DNA from: Zygnema cylindricum
Lineage: Eukaryota > Streptophyta > Zygnematophyceae > Zygnematales > Zygnemataceae
Assembly: GCA_037447655.1 (NCBI GenBank)
Contig: JBBHKE010000230.1
Location: 1-64,000, forward strand
Direction: 5' to 3'
DNA length: 64,000 nt
Positions 45,501 to 56,470 of the stretch are shown here, piece by piece. Position numbers and translations under genes: made by a program. The notes under the pieces were generated by a model. That model was given only the letters and a program-made list of their open reading frames with translations. It had not been told where the DNA came from and made no database searches. Numbering within the stretch: the stretch's first letter is position 1; every line of letters starts with the position of its first letter.

Positions 45501-48500
45501 TATACTTAACATACACTCAATATACTCAAAATATACTTATTTACGCGCTATATTCATGCCAGAATACAAATTTGAAGCCCACGACAAAAAGCAAAAAGAG
45601 TCAAAATAATTAATGGAGGAAATACATTTTTCTGAGTACCACAACAAATTTATTTATTTATTTGTACAGAGTTACACAACAAAATGTCTTCCAAGATAAT
45701 GACCAGATGCGATGTACCTTCTTGGCCGAGGCGAATCTCGACATATTCGGTGTGGAATTTATTTTTTCGGTAATCCGAGCATCCGGGTTGAAAGGGCAAA
45801 AGAGCCGATTTCATCGAAGTACGGACATATCCAACGGAGTCAAAAGTTTTTGCAAAAAAACCTTTTTGTTTCAAATCTTTTGGCAGTCTCTCTAGTGATG
45901 GTACGGGCAGCTCCAAACTGCATCCGGAAAAATTGGGAGGCCGGTAAGCAAGTTTTGGGAGTCAAAAACAGACAAGAAAAGGAAAGAAAGAAAAAAGAAA
46001 AGGGAAAGATAACCGTGAAGTGAAGTTGTTCATGGAGTGCTGTTATTCATTATTCATTGACTAAAAGCTTTTAAGAATTACAATGTCAATCACTCTTAGG
46101 GTTAGTAAAACAAATTTGGTCCCCAATTTTTTTGGTGTTAGGTTAAATTTTTTCCGAATTTATTAGAAAGTAAAAATATGTCAAAATATCATTCAGTTTG
46201 CAACACAAATAGGAATATAGTCCTACAAGGGAATGCTCCTGGAAATATAAGCTTTATCAATTTAAAACTCCATATCACTCGAAGTGAAGGAAAACATAAA
46301 AGTGAAAGATAATGTAGCGATTCGTTGCTATTAACGGGACTGAAATTGACAACTTCTCCCTGTTCATCGCAATTTTGCTTTCCTTCTACACCATGTCGAT
46401 GTTGGACTTAAAAACATAACGTTTTGGCAGTCAAAATTAAAAACTCCGTATTATATTCATCTCATTTTCATAAATCAGATAGAAGAAAAGGCAAAAATAA
46501 AAATATTGTTTCTTGTACCATTCATCCCTATCTGAGAAGCACAAACAGAAGGGTTTGCAATAGGAAATCCGGCAGCTCAAATATAAAAGAGAAACCAACA
46601 CAAAACTTATGCATAAATTTTCTTAAGACAATTCTTCAAATACTGCTACCATAGAAAACCATTAAAATACTTTTATTACTCCGTAACTTGACATAAAACT
46701 ATAAACAAACGTACATACATATAAAAACATACATATCTCTCTTTCTCTCTCCCCCTCTCAAACTCAGATGCGAATACTACCAAAAAACATACAAACACAC
46801 AGAAAGACATAGAAACACACATACAAAAACATAGTCCATAGAAAAACATAGTCCAAAAAAAGAACATAGAAAAACAAGTACAAAAAACAACAAAAAAGAA
46901 CAACAAATAAACAGCAACAACAACGAAAAAAACAACATAGTTCATAGAACTAGTCCATATAAATTTGAACAAAAGCACACACCTTGCCGGCGGTCCTGCA
47001 ACTAAATGGCCCTGAAGTGCTGCATCCAGATTGGCCAATAGGCGTTCACCGACTTTGACCGATGCCATGCGGTCAAAGGCACTTCCATGCAGTCGGAGGA
47101 AAAGAATACTACTGGAATCTCGGCCGTACAGGTGGATCTAGGATAATAAGAATCGGTAAGGTAAATAAAAAACCTTTATGTGATTAGGAAGAATGGCAGG
47201 AGAGAGTTGGAATAGGAATGAGGACAAAAAAACAGCTGGAGTTAAAGCAGGGACAAAAAGCAGTTCAAACTTAAGAAGGAGAGAGACTCTTAGGAATCAG
47301 GGACGAGAACAGAGGGAAGATCGAAACGATTTGATGACATAATATGATCTATGACTTAATGGTTTGGGGACAAAAACAAGGCAGTGAATGTTTTTTCGGA
47401 CTCAAGAATCATGCAGGGAAATAGAATACTGACGAGATGTTTTGTATTCATAGCTGTTATCATAACAAACTGAGGCATTTGTTCAACAGCAAATATCATT
47501 TCCGAAACAAAATTTCTGTCCAGCACGGGCTGGTTGACCAACTGCGGTCATCAAAAAAGGAAAGCCCAACTTTGAAAGTCGCTAATTTTTGCAGAAATCA
47601 CAGGAAATCCGTTTCTCACCTCAACAATAGGTGTTCCATGTTCCTTCTCTGTAAAAGGCTTGTTCAGTTCCATTTCCGCAATCCGGTGAAGCTCAGAAAG
47701 ACCCTCTTCTTGTATGTGTCCATTTTTTTCCAGGGGCCATGGAACTGTCCGTACAGGCCCTTTCCATGGTCCAGAGCTCAGCACATACTCAGGTTTGTCC
47801 TTTTCCTTACCGACAATCTGAGCTCTAAGGAAGGGCAGTTCTCCGGCTGTGGCAACGGCCGCTTTCTCCATCTGAAAGAACACATAAATAGAGTAAAAAG
47901 GGGCATTGGATGGGAGATAAAACCAGGATCGGATACATAAAAATGGGGTTAGAGCTCCAGAGACTTCCATGACATAATTCGGATGGCGGGTTTAGAATGG
48001 CTACAAGAGATAGAAACGAGGATACAAAATGGTGTTGAGTAGTCTGATAGGAGAAAAAACTAGCCAAATGGCCAAATGGGTCTTATTCCTGTTTAATAAA
48101 TTTTGAGGAGAGTAGTCACATCATGAATGAGCAATCCTTATTTCAAGTCTTAAATAGTAAATAGTGTCGAAGTTGAAGTTCGGTTGAAAAATATGATAAA
48201 GCACATCCCAAAAAAACCCATGCTTAGAACTTTGGGAACTCAAACAATTTATCACTATCGCGTCCAATCAGATTCAAATGGGAGTAAACTGCTACATTCA
48301 GTCAGACAATATTTTAACAGTGGAAAAAGAGAGAGAGAGAGAGAGTGAGCGAGAGCGATAGAGGGAGAGAGAGAGAGGGTGAGAGTGAGAGGGAGAGGGG
48401 GAGGGGGGGGAGGGAGAGAGGGAAGGTAGGAAGGGGGGGGGGGGAGAGGAGAGGGGAGAGAGAGTTTTGGGCAAAAAAAAGGACAGCTGGTTTTCTGCAC

Positions 48501-49653
48501 TCTTTTAATGTCTAGTGTTGAGTTTTGAAACTACAGCAAGTGATGAATACAAAACTTGACGCCGTTCGAATTTCATTCGTTAAAACACAAGTGAGGTGCC
48601 CAACACTGAATCAGCTTTATGAATTAAATTTAGTGATCCCGAAGCAAAATTTGATGGTAGTTGACGCTCATTAAATTATCTTCAAATGGATGCTTCATGT
48701 TCAGATTCCCAAATTAATTTTCCAGATTGTACTGCTCAGATAAGCTTTCAAAGCCCAACAAGGGAAAAACACAACCAAGTTTTTTCAAACAAGCTTGCAC
48801 AACTTGCACTAGTTTTTAATAACTGCACAAGAGGTACATTACCAGAAAAGTTACAACACCCTTTCAGAGGAAGGTATCCTTGAATTGTTGGCAAGATCAA
48901 GTATAACATTCCAACTTGCAAAGATGCCCAATGTCCTCCATCCACGCGCCAATATTAGAATTCCAGTGTCTAACACTGTATAGAATTCTTGCAGTTATGT
49001 GATATTTACCATTTTTAAAACATTCAATATTTAGGGATCGATTCAGGTGTCCAACCTATGTAGCATAGGAATTCCTCAACTTCTAATGTTACCTGTGAAA
49101 TGCTCTATCAAATCTCAAATTTTTATACACCGGCAATCATCAACAAATGAAGAAGCGAATAATTGACTAAATGACTAGTAATGATGTTGTAACCACTTCT
49201 GTCTACATCATTCCACTCTCCATAAACCAAAGAGCCAAATGAGCCTTATGATCAATGTCTCATGCCCATCATCCAATGTTTCCTATCCAATGTGAAGATC
49301 TCCCTGCCCATGTCCATTGCTTCCTATCCAGTGCTCACTGTTTGCTTGGCAGTGCCCCCCAGGTCCCCACTGCCCAATGTCCATGTCCAATTTCTAGCGT
49401 CAAATATCCAATGTTCAGGGCCAAGGTTTAGCATCAAAAGTACATGCAAAATTTGAACACCAACTTACTACACTTTTTCACATTTCCATACTTTACATGC
49501 ATAGTTAAAAATAATAGTTCGTACCGTATCTTGGTCCAAATATCGGTCTATTTCGAATCCCATTACACAACATCCTGTGCCAAGATGAAGCGCCTTTGTC
49601 CACAACACTTCTGCGCCTACGAGGGCCCTCCGTACAACCATGCTGTCAGCCAT
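42548..49653 (-). CDS. Condensation-domain (PapA5-like) acyltransferase family protein, 7 exons
   Basis: Exons in transcript order: 49525-49653, 47620-47871, 46983-47137, 45222-45410, 44494-44701, 43513-43695, 42548-42667. They total 1,236 nt, i.e. 411 aa plus stop, with all phases consistent; 411 aa matches the roughly 420 aa of PapA5-type condensation-fold acyltransferases. Landmarks: RRALVGAEVLWTKA (N-terminus), ELPFLRAQIV (like HPLLRARI), LHGSAFDRMAS at about 143-153, RRLTAECAKNGSSVYGAESA, LEPPLPEDAVGFYNLALP, a RITDSVGPCISMHGVGA block, and a C-terminal HIILIYPSPLFSRATM. The fold transfers acyl groups to alcohols or amines using a His in HHxxxDG. Here the second, catalytic His is Gly and the final Gly is Arg (HGSAFDR), so it may be inactive or use another mechanism. 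No signal or transit peptide is evident. Exon 4's acceptor (CAAG|TAAG) is the least certain junction. Confidence 0.82.
43745..44000. repeat. GGGATGGGAT-type repeats in intron
   Basis: Two clusters of (GGGAT)n near 43752-43775 and 43960-43985 with GGGGTGG stretches between them. The G-rich strand is the non-template (+) strand, antisense to the gene, so the pre-mRNA carries the C-rich complement. Confidence 0.8.
44401..44455. repeat. Telomere-like TTTAGGG-type motifs in intron
   Basis: TTTTTAGGGC, TGTAGGGTTTC and TTTAGGGG occur within about 55 bp, about 40 bp inside the intron from the exon 5 donor. Confidence 0.5.
48326..48470. repeat. GA/GGGA purine tract in intron 1
   Basis: (GA)n and (GGGA)n mixed with G8-G11 runs, in the first intron of the acyltransferase gene. 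Confidence 0.85.
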
Positions 49654-50287
49654 AGTAGCAACTAGACAGAATGTAGATGAATGCCTATAAAAGACTTCAC
49701 AGATTCAATAAGAGATTTTCTTTTTCCTGATAATCTGAAAATTTGAGATGTGTTAGAGTAGAGATAAATTTCTTTTCCAGATTGCTCTGAATGCTTATGT
49801 CTGAGTGAGAAACCATGAAGGTCTTATATTTGAAGTGATGGCTGGAAACATTGCTGGTCGCCGTACATTGTCGAGAACGAAGCGGGTTCAGGGGAGAAAA
49901 CTTGGCCGTCGGCGGTTCTAGCGTTATCTAAGGGACAGTCAGCCAGTTTGACATGCATCGAATCTGACGGCGGAGGCGAAGTCGCAGAATGACCGCCACA
50001 ATTTGAGCGCCATTCGATGCGTCCGTCTCGAAAGTCTCTCTCTGTTTACTAAATTGTACAATATCGTACTGTATTTTTATTATAACAGTTAAGGGCTTAA
50101 GGCAGTCGGTTATTACAAAATGCTTCGGTAAAAACAAACTCAAGATCGAATCGGCACTGAAAATTGTGCTCCGCTTTGACACGATTTCTGTACGGATGAT
50201 GAGGTGCTTAATCTTAATGTCGACGTCCACGTGTGAATGGAACATCAGTAATTAGAGACAGTTGATGTCGTTTCTGAAAACAAATAA
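49654..50287. other. 5' flank of acyltransferase gene
   Basis: No gene recognised; a modestly GC-richer stretch at 49855-50000. It should hold the promoter of the minus-strand gene. Confidence 0.35.
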
Positions 50288-51066
50288 GGGTTTGTCCCCA
50301 TGTACTTGAAACTTAGCGAACTTACTTTGTTTTTTAGCGCAGATCCGGCGGACCCGGATTTCAAGTGTCCCTATGTGTGTAAGGACGAAATCGTAACTTA
50401 CGCTTGTGACGATTGTATACGTCGACAGTACCTGTGACGGTTGTCAACGTCTACAATCTGTGGTCGCACGTTATTTTTTGTACCTGCGTGCGACGTCGCA
50501 TGTCTTTCCGTGACATTGTAGACGTACCGCATTCCAGCCTGATAGCTTCACGGTTGAAGAAGATGCGATTTGCCTTCGCGTCGCCTGTCCGGTCGACGTG
50601 AAATGGCATCGGAATTTGAAGACCCCTGCAAAAAAAGAAATCCGTACTAGACGAAAACTGACAAATCCAAACAAATTGTGTCCTTGTATTTGTCGTATTA
50701 GAGTGCAAACGGACAAAGCATAGCGAACTATGTACTTTTCTTTGTCTTTGGAAATCGTAGGATTTTTGTCAACAGTTACGGCACGCGCGAAAATATGTTC
50801 CTATTTGTCAATCGAAAAAACCTAATTTTAAATCACATCGCGCATGTGTTTTAAAGATAAGGTTGAAGATGACGTTTTTTGTCGTCGAAGTGGGTCGAAA
50901 AGCACAAGACGACAACTTTTCGTACATCCAAAGTTCAGGGATGACGCAAATTGTACTCTACAAATTTGTGATTCCTTCGTACGGTTGCAATTTAGGCAGT
51001 ACGGCGCTAAGTTTTACGGCAAAACGACAGGAAAAAACCCTTACTTATGCACATGGGGACACACCC
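50288..51066. mobile_element. Harbinger/Tourist-like non-autonomous element A (779 bp)
   Basis: Termini GGGTTTGTCCCCATGTAC and GCACATGGGGACACACCC are inverted, flanked on both sides by TAA (50285-50287 and 51067-51069). A 3-bp TWA duplication with GGG/CCC ends is the PIF/Harbinger hallmark. No transposase frame. The interior is shared with element B at 53484-54169. Confidence 0.82.
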
Positions 51067-51127
51067 TAAATCAATGCCCGTTACAAGGGCATGGACCGTG
51101 TCCTATTTATGAAAACGCCTAAGTACA

Positions 51128-51350
51128 GTACTATTGTACTAATGTAAACGTCCGTACGGAAATTTGTAGACCAAAAACTGACGCGACACAAAAATTAACG
51201 GCAAGGAATCGTCCCGATTATTGTCATACCGTGTTTAAATCCGTACTATTGTGCTGATGTTGACGTCTGTACGGTCATTTGTACACGCGACCCAAAAACT
51301 TAACGGCACGAAATCATCCCGATTCCTATCATACCGTGTTGGAAATCAAT
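51128..51350. repeat. Tandem duplication, 115-bp period (x2)
   Basis: Both halves run from GTACTATTGTACTAATG/GTACTATTGTGCTGATG through AACGGCA to CATACCGTGTT. Just downstream GGACCGTGTCCTGTTTTAT repeats twice (51361-51410). Confidence 0.85.
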
Positions 51351-51696
51351 GCCGACGGGCCTGGACCGTGTCCTGTTTTATCATGCCCGTGGACCGTGTC
51401 CTGTTTTATATACACCGTTTGCGCCACTTTCACGAACCGGGACGACTTTAAAACGCGACATCAGCACCATAGTTCAAAAGTAGGCGTTTTTTTGGTAGGC
51501 CTTTGGTCGACGCCTTTATCGTAAGCTGTGTTATGGGATTTTCATGTGATCTTCTTAGATCACACTTTGATCAGCGACCGTCCGACCGTCCGATCGTCCG
51601 AATCTGACGGTGTAATTAAAAATTCTTGGTCCGAATGTTTTAGTTGGTCCAATTTTGGGTCCGAATGTTTTAATTGGTCCGAATAAGTCCGAATAC

Positions 51697-52693
51697 TGCA
51701 ATTCTGTGTCCCCCATTGGACTACAAAATTCAGGAAGCCTCTGGATAGTTTTTAACCCTTCTTCAACTAGGACCACTGCTACACAAGCAAGCAAATAGAC
51801 AATCTGACTGCACCCCTGTGCAATCTGGACTCCCTTGAACCCACAGCAAAAAGAATCACTGAAAACGCCTAACCAAGCAATTAATTATCAAGTGGCAAAG
51901 ATGCCAATATTTATACAAGTTCATTGAGAGAGAGGCGGCTACCTCCTCAATCCTCTAAGTCCTAAACCCCTCTCACAACCCCTATGTACTGATGTACAAA
52001 CCAATCAGAGGACTCTACAGTACAGAAAGGTACTATGGCCGATGTCCTTTCTGTATGGCCTGTGTACGACAGGGCCATGGAGTGGACGACTGTCTCTTTC
52101 AAACTTGTTCTCATGATCTCCGGGATTCTTGCTTCCCAATTCTTTCGTGCCACGTGGCGCGAGGTCATGTCACGCCGGGAAACTGCCAAAGAGGCCATTC
52201 AGGGTCTCGGCGATGATGCGTGCCGTCGCATCTAAACCGGCTTTTAATATTAGCCTTTAAAACAAATGTCCGGTACATTTGTTTCGTGCAGGTTTTTGTT
52301 CGCACTATTTTACAACTAGTCTCTATGTTTGTTATCTCTAATTCCGCTAATTAGATTAAGGTTATGTAACAATGTTTAAATACCATTCAAACCCTATATA
52401 CTCTAAAGAACTTCTACGACATACCGGTTAGAGCTGACGGCTACGCCTCGCTTTGCCAGTCAGAGGTTCGAGTCCTGCCGAACTCAACCTTTATGTTAAG
52501 AGTGACTTATGTCACTCTACAGTCCTGCTTGTGTAGCTAAGGCAGCCATGGCTCCACCACTCTCTCTCTCTCTCACCCTCAGTGACTACAACAAGTATGG
52601 GGGTTAGAGAGAGAAGGTGGAGGTAGGCTACCTGCGCTTTTACTAAATCTATTCAGACCTAGAAAATACCCTCTAAATCTAGTGATTTCAACA
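51697..52693 (-). mobile_element. Copia LTR plus about 80 bp of internal sequence (reverse orientation)
   Basis: Read on the minus strand the LTR starts TGTTGAAATCACTAG at 52693 and ends ..TGTAGCA at 51777. The TGGTCCTAGTTG that follows is a PBS-like start, and internal sequence resembling the decayed copia element continues to about 51697. It is a truncated 5' end, not a solo LTR. A tRNA-like segment lies within it on the opposite strand. Confidence 0.72.
52423..52479 (+). other. tRNA-like segment inside copia LTR (antisense to LTR)
   Basis: ACCGGTTAGAGC resembles the 3' half of a tRNA D-arm (GGTTAGAGC). 39 bases later GGTTCGAGTCC (52465-52475) is an exact B-box/T-arm match. Between them CTGACGGC and GCCAGTCAG can pair. 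The acceptor stem is not convincing, so I do not call a tRNA gene. Confidence 0.5.
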
Positions 52694-53127
52694 AATACAA
52701 TATGGGTCTTAAGGTCATATTGTATGTTCTGCATACAATAGGCATATTTTATGGGCCTACTTTAACCTGTAAGATATATATCATAGAGGTGGTATGCAAC
52801 GGAAGCACAAAAGAATACACACAAAATGGCCACAAAAATACCTTAATATAAAAAGATGGCCGAAGCCTTTTTACAAGGTTTTTCCCTTTCCTCTTCACTC
52901 TTCCCTCTTTCACCCTATCAACTCACAATAGTGGATCCAAAGCTAAGTCCAGGATAATAAAACCAACTAACAAATTCTACTTAAATAGTTGCCACAATGA
53001 CGTGTCGTGCACGGTAGGAAATACATTGGTGGCCCCTTTCGGAGGAAGGCGCACGGGAAAATGAACGCACGTAGAAAAGTTGCAGACGCGCTTTTTCCTT
53101 CACGAAGAGAAGAGAAGAAACATTTCG
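52694..53127. other. Repeat-flanking DNA, no gene
   Basis: AATACAATATG and CATATTGTATG next to the LTR form an 11-bp inverted repeat. Nothing else recognised. Confidence 0.35.
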
Positions 53128-53233
53128 TTTCGTGCGCTGTATGCTATGAAACTTTGTATAATTCCTTTCGTGCGCCGTACGCCACGAAACTTCAAACAAT
53201 AACTTTCGTGCGCCGTGCGCGCACGAAACGCCA
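53128..53233. repeat. Three 38-bp units, each an inverted TTTCGTG..CACGAAA hairpin
   Basis: Units start at 53128, 53166 and 53204, exactly 38 bp apart. The third has perfect 10-bp arms (TTTCGTGCGC / GCGCACGAAA) around CGTGC; the second and first have progressively worse arms. Confidence 0.85.
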
Positions 53234-53483
53234 AACGTACATACTCCAATCGTATGGTACTTTACTGTACCGTTGACTTACATACTTTGTACTGAAGCGT
53301 TGACGTGAATCAAAGTATCGCGAAGTACCGTGACGTCAACACAAATCATCAAAGTAAACTTAAAAGCGAATCGTTCCACGCGAACCAAAATATCGCGCGC
53401 GTACGATTCTTCCACATTGAATCCTAACATCACCTACTTTTGAACTATGATCTGCACACTTTGGGCGACTTTTTTTTACGTTA

Positions 53484-54169
53484 GGGTACGTCTCCATGTA
53501 CATAGACTTAGGGAATTATTTTTGTTTTTTAGCGTAGATCCAACGGACCCCGATTTCAAGTGTCCCTGTGTGTAACACAAAGAACTGTTACTTAAGGGTG
53601 TGACGATTGTATACGTAGACAATGCCCGTGATGGTTGTAAAAGTCTACAATTTGTTTTGCCGCATCAGATTCTTCAAAATCAGTACTGTAGTGACGTCAC
53701 AAAAGTTTATGTAACATTTGTAGACATTCACCTTTTCAACCCTAGAATGAAGAAATCCGTACTAAACGAAACGGGACAAAACAAAACAAATTGTGTACCT
53801 TAATGGACGCAAACGGACAAAACATAATGAATATTGTACTTTCACCGTCGCTTGAATTCGTTCAAATTTTTGAAAAAAACATTACACGTGCGAATAAGTG
53901 TTCCTATTTATTTTTAGAAAATAATTTGTTATAAAACACATCGCCCATGTGTTTTAAAGAAAAGTTTGAAGATGACGTTTTTTAGCGTGGCAGTGGGTCT
54001 ATGAACACAAGACGACAACATGTAGTCCATCTTAAATTCGATGATGACGCAAAATGGATATCTCCTTTTTCCTATTTTTTTGTACGGTTGAAACTTACGC
54101 GGTACGGCGTTAAGTTTTAGAAGAAAACGATAGAAAAAAACTCTTACTTTGGTACATAGAGACGCACCC
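53484..54169. mobile_element. Harbinger/Tourist-like non-autonomous element B (686 bp)
   Basis: Termini GGGTACGTCTCCATGTAC and GTACATAGAGACGCACCC are inverted, flanked by TTA on both sides (53481-53483, 54170-54172). Blocks such as CCGATTTCAAGTGTCCC and GATGACGTTTTTT are shared in order with element A. No transposase. Confidence 0.82.
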
Positions 54170-54175
54170 TTACTG

Positions 54176-55035
54176 CTCATTTCTCGATGGCCGTTCGTTG
54201 ACGAACGTGTTAGATTGGCCGTTGACATACACCAATCATGAAGCGACGCCACGCTACATTTCTGGTTGGCCGTTCATTGACGAACAAGACTAAACGTCTA
54301 TTATTCGTGGCCATTAGCATACACGAATCAGGAAGTGATGCCACAGTACCTTTCATATTGGCCGTCTGGTGACGGACGCCACCAAACGTCTATAATTTGT
54401 GGCCGTTAGCATACACTAATAAGGGAGCGATTCCACGGTACACCGCGAATCTCTATAAGCGTCAAAGATTAAATAGCTTATAAACATAATTAACGTTATT
54501 AACGCCAATTGGGAAATTGAAAATTTAAAAAACAAAACATATATTCTATTTTCTTACTAAAGTTAACTTGGGTTTTTTTTTTTGTTTTTTAAACTTATAC
54601 AAAATCTTTGAAATCCTACGCCGTCGCGTAATTTTACTATCCGTACTTGTTAGACTATTTTATGTCAGTTAAAATTTTCAATTTCTTCCAGTGCACATTC
54701 ACATGCGCGCTCGCCTATGTTTCATTACTTTTTGTACTTTTTCATTTTGAAAGTTACAATTTTGTACTGTCTGACATTGAACGTACACCACACTATTTCA
54801 ATCGTAGTGTATTTTTGTTATCAACGCTAATTGGAACAGAACCCTAAAAGGCCTAAAGAAAAAATAAATTTTAATGTTATTTAAGAATTTGGGTCAAATT
54901 TTGGGGGAACGGAATTAGCGTTTAACACGCTAATAACGATTCGCGGTGATACCTTTCTCGTTGGCCGTCTACTTAAGAACGCCTTGGATTGGCCGTTAAC
55001 ATACACCAATCAGGAAGAGATGTCAAGGTACATTA
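54176..55035. repeat. 80-92 bp tandem array, four units, one split by a MITE
   Basis: Units run GTTGGCCGTTCRTTGACGAAC, CATACACCAATCAGGAAG, GCCACGGTACCTTTC. The third unit is interrupted at GGTA by the element at 54441-54948 and resumes with TACCTTTC. Confidence 0.8.
54441..54948. mobile_element. Long MITE copy inserted in tandem array (508 bp)
   Basis: Left TA|CACCGCGAATCTCTATAAG, right CTAATAACGATTCGCGGTG. Neighbouring array units supply the empty site (GGTACCTTTC): comparison shows TA on both sides, with one extra A at the right. Interior ACGCCAATTGG/ACGCTAATTGG motifs recur as sub-terminal copies. Confidence 0.75.
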
Positions 55036-55142
55036 CCTTTCCCGATTGGTGCTCATTACATGGGAATGGACCGTGTCCAGTCATACAAACGCTTCTATAC
55101 TGCGGACGGACAACGAGTGGAAGGACAAGCTGTAAATCATGT

Positions 55143-55563
55143 ATCCCCCATTGTACTATAATTGACCCGATTTCAACTAAGGCCAATGCTATCTAAGCAG
55201 GCAAATAGAAAATGTGATTGCACCCCTGTGCAGTCTGGACTCCCCTGAGTCTGCAGCAAAAAGAATCACAGAAAACGCCCAACCAGACGATTAGTTATCA
55301 AGCGGCAAAGATGCCAAGATTTATAAAAGCTCTCTGGGAGAGAGGCGGCTACCGCCTAAATTCTCTAAGTCCTAAACCCCTCACACAACCCCTATATACC
55401 GAAGTACGCTCCAATCATAAGACTGTACAGTACGGAAAAGTACCGTGGACGATGACGTTTCTGTACGGCCTGTGTACGATAAGGCCATGGAGTGGACGCC
55501 TGTCTCCTTCGAACATGCCCTCATAGTTCTAGGATTTCTCGCTTCCCACTACTACCTTGCCAC
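55143..55563 (-). mobile_element. Copia LTR fragment (reverse orientation), cut by next element
   Basis: Resembles the end of the LTR at 51697-52693, including AAAAAGAATCAC, GGCAAAGATGCCAA, AGAGAGGCGGCTACC and CATGGAGTGGACG. It stops at ..TTGCCACC, exactly where the forward LTR begins. Confidence 0.7.
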
Positions 55564-55564
55564 C

Positions 55565-56470
55565 TGTTGAAATCACTAGATTTAGGGGGTATTTTCTAGG
55601 TATGAATTAATAAAATAAAAGGGAAAGCATAAGCAGCCTGCCTCCTCTTTCTCTATTAGCCCCCATTCTTGTTTTAGTCACTGAAGGAAAGAGAGGATGG
55701 TGGAGCCATGGCTGCCTCAGCTCCATAGGCAGGACTAAAAAGTGACTTAAGTCAGTCTCAACAAAAGGTTAAGTCCGTTAGGACTCGAACCTCCGACCGG
55801 CAAAGCAAGGCGTAGCCGTCAGCTCTAACCGGTCTGTTGTAGAAGTTCGTTAGACTACATGGGGTTTGACATCAATTTAAACAGTAGTTTGGAACTCCAC
55901 TCTGATTAACGGAATTACGAATAGAGAATATGGAGACAAGTTGGAGTATAGTGCGAACGTGAAACAAAAGTACCGGACATTTGTTTCAACGGTTAACATT
56001 AAAAGCCGGTTTGGATCCTACGGCAGATATCATCGTCGAGATCCCGGAGTAGCGGCTTTGGCGATTTTCAGACGTGACATGATGTGGCGCCACGTGGCAA
56101 GATACGATTGGGGAGCCGGAATCCCGGGGAGCATGAAGACAAGTCTGAGGGAGACATACGTCCACTCCATGGCCTTGACGTACACAGGCCGGACAGAAAG
56201 GACATCTACCATACTACCTTTTTGTACTGTACAGTCTTTTGATTGGTTCCTACATCAGTAGATAGGGGTTATGAGAGGGGTTAAGGACTTAGAGGATTGA
56301 AGAGGTAGCCGCCTCACTCTGAATAAGCTAACATATATATTGGCATCTTTGCCACTTTATAATTTACCGCCTGGTTGGGCGTTTTCAGTGATTCTTTTTG
56401 CTGTGGACTCAAGGGAGTCCAAACTGCTCAAAAGAGCACTCAGATTGTCTATTTGCTTGCTTGGGTAGCA
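55565..56470 (+). mobile_element. 5' LTR of decayed copia element (about 906 bp)
   Basis: Starts TGTTGAAATCACTAG and ends ..GGGTAGCA, followed by PBS-like TGGTGCTAG. It is similar over its length to the reverse LTR at 51777-52693. Confidence 0.7.
55775..55836 (-). other. tRNA-like segment inside LTR (antisense to LTR)
   Basis: On the minus strand ACCGGTTAGAGCTGACGG is followed by GGTTCGAGTCC (complement at 55781-55791). Same position in the LTR and same relative orientation as the 52423-52479 copy. The CTGACGGC..GCCGGTCGG pairing is kept through G-U. Confidence 0.5.

Noticed and set aside
52423-52479. Functional tRNA gene
   Set aside because: The B box is exact, but the acceptor stem and anticodon arm do not fold properly; kept only as tRNA-like.
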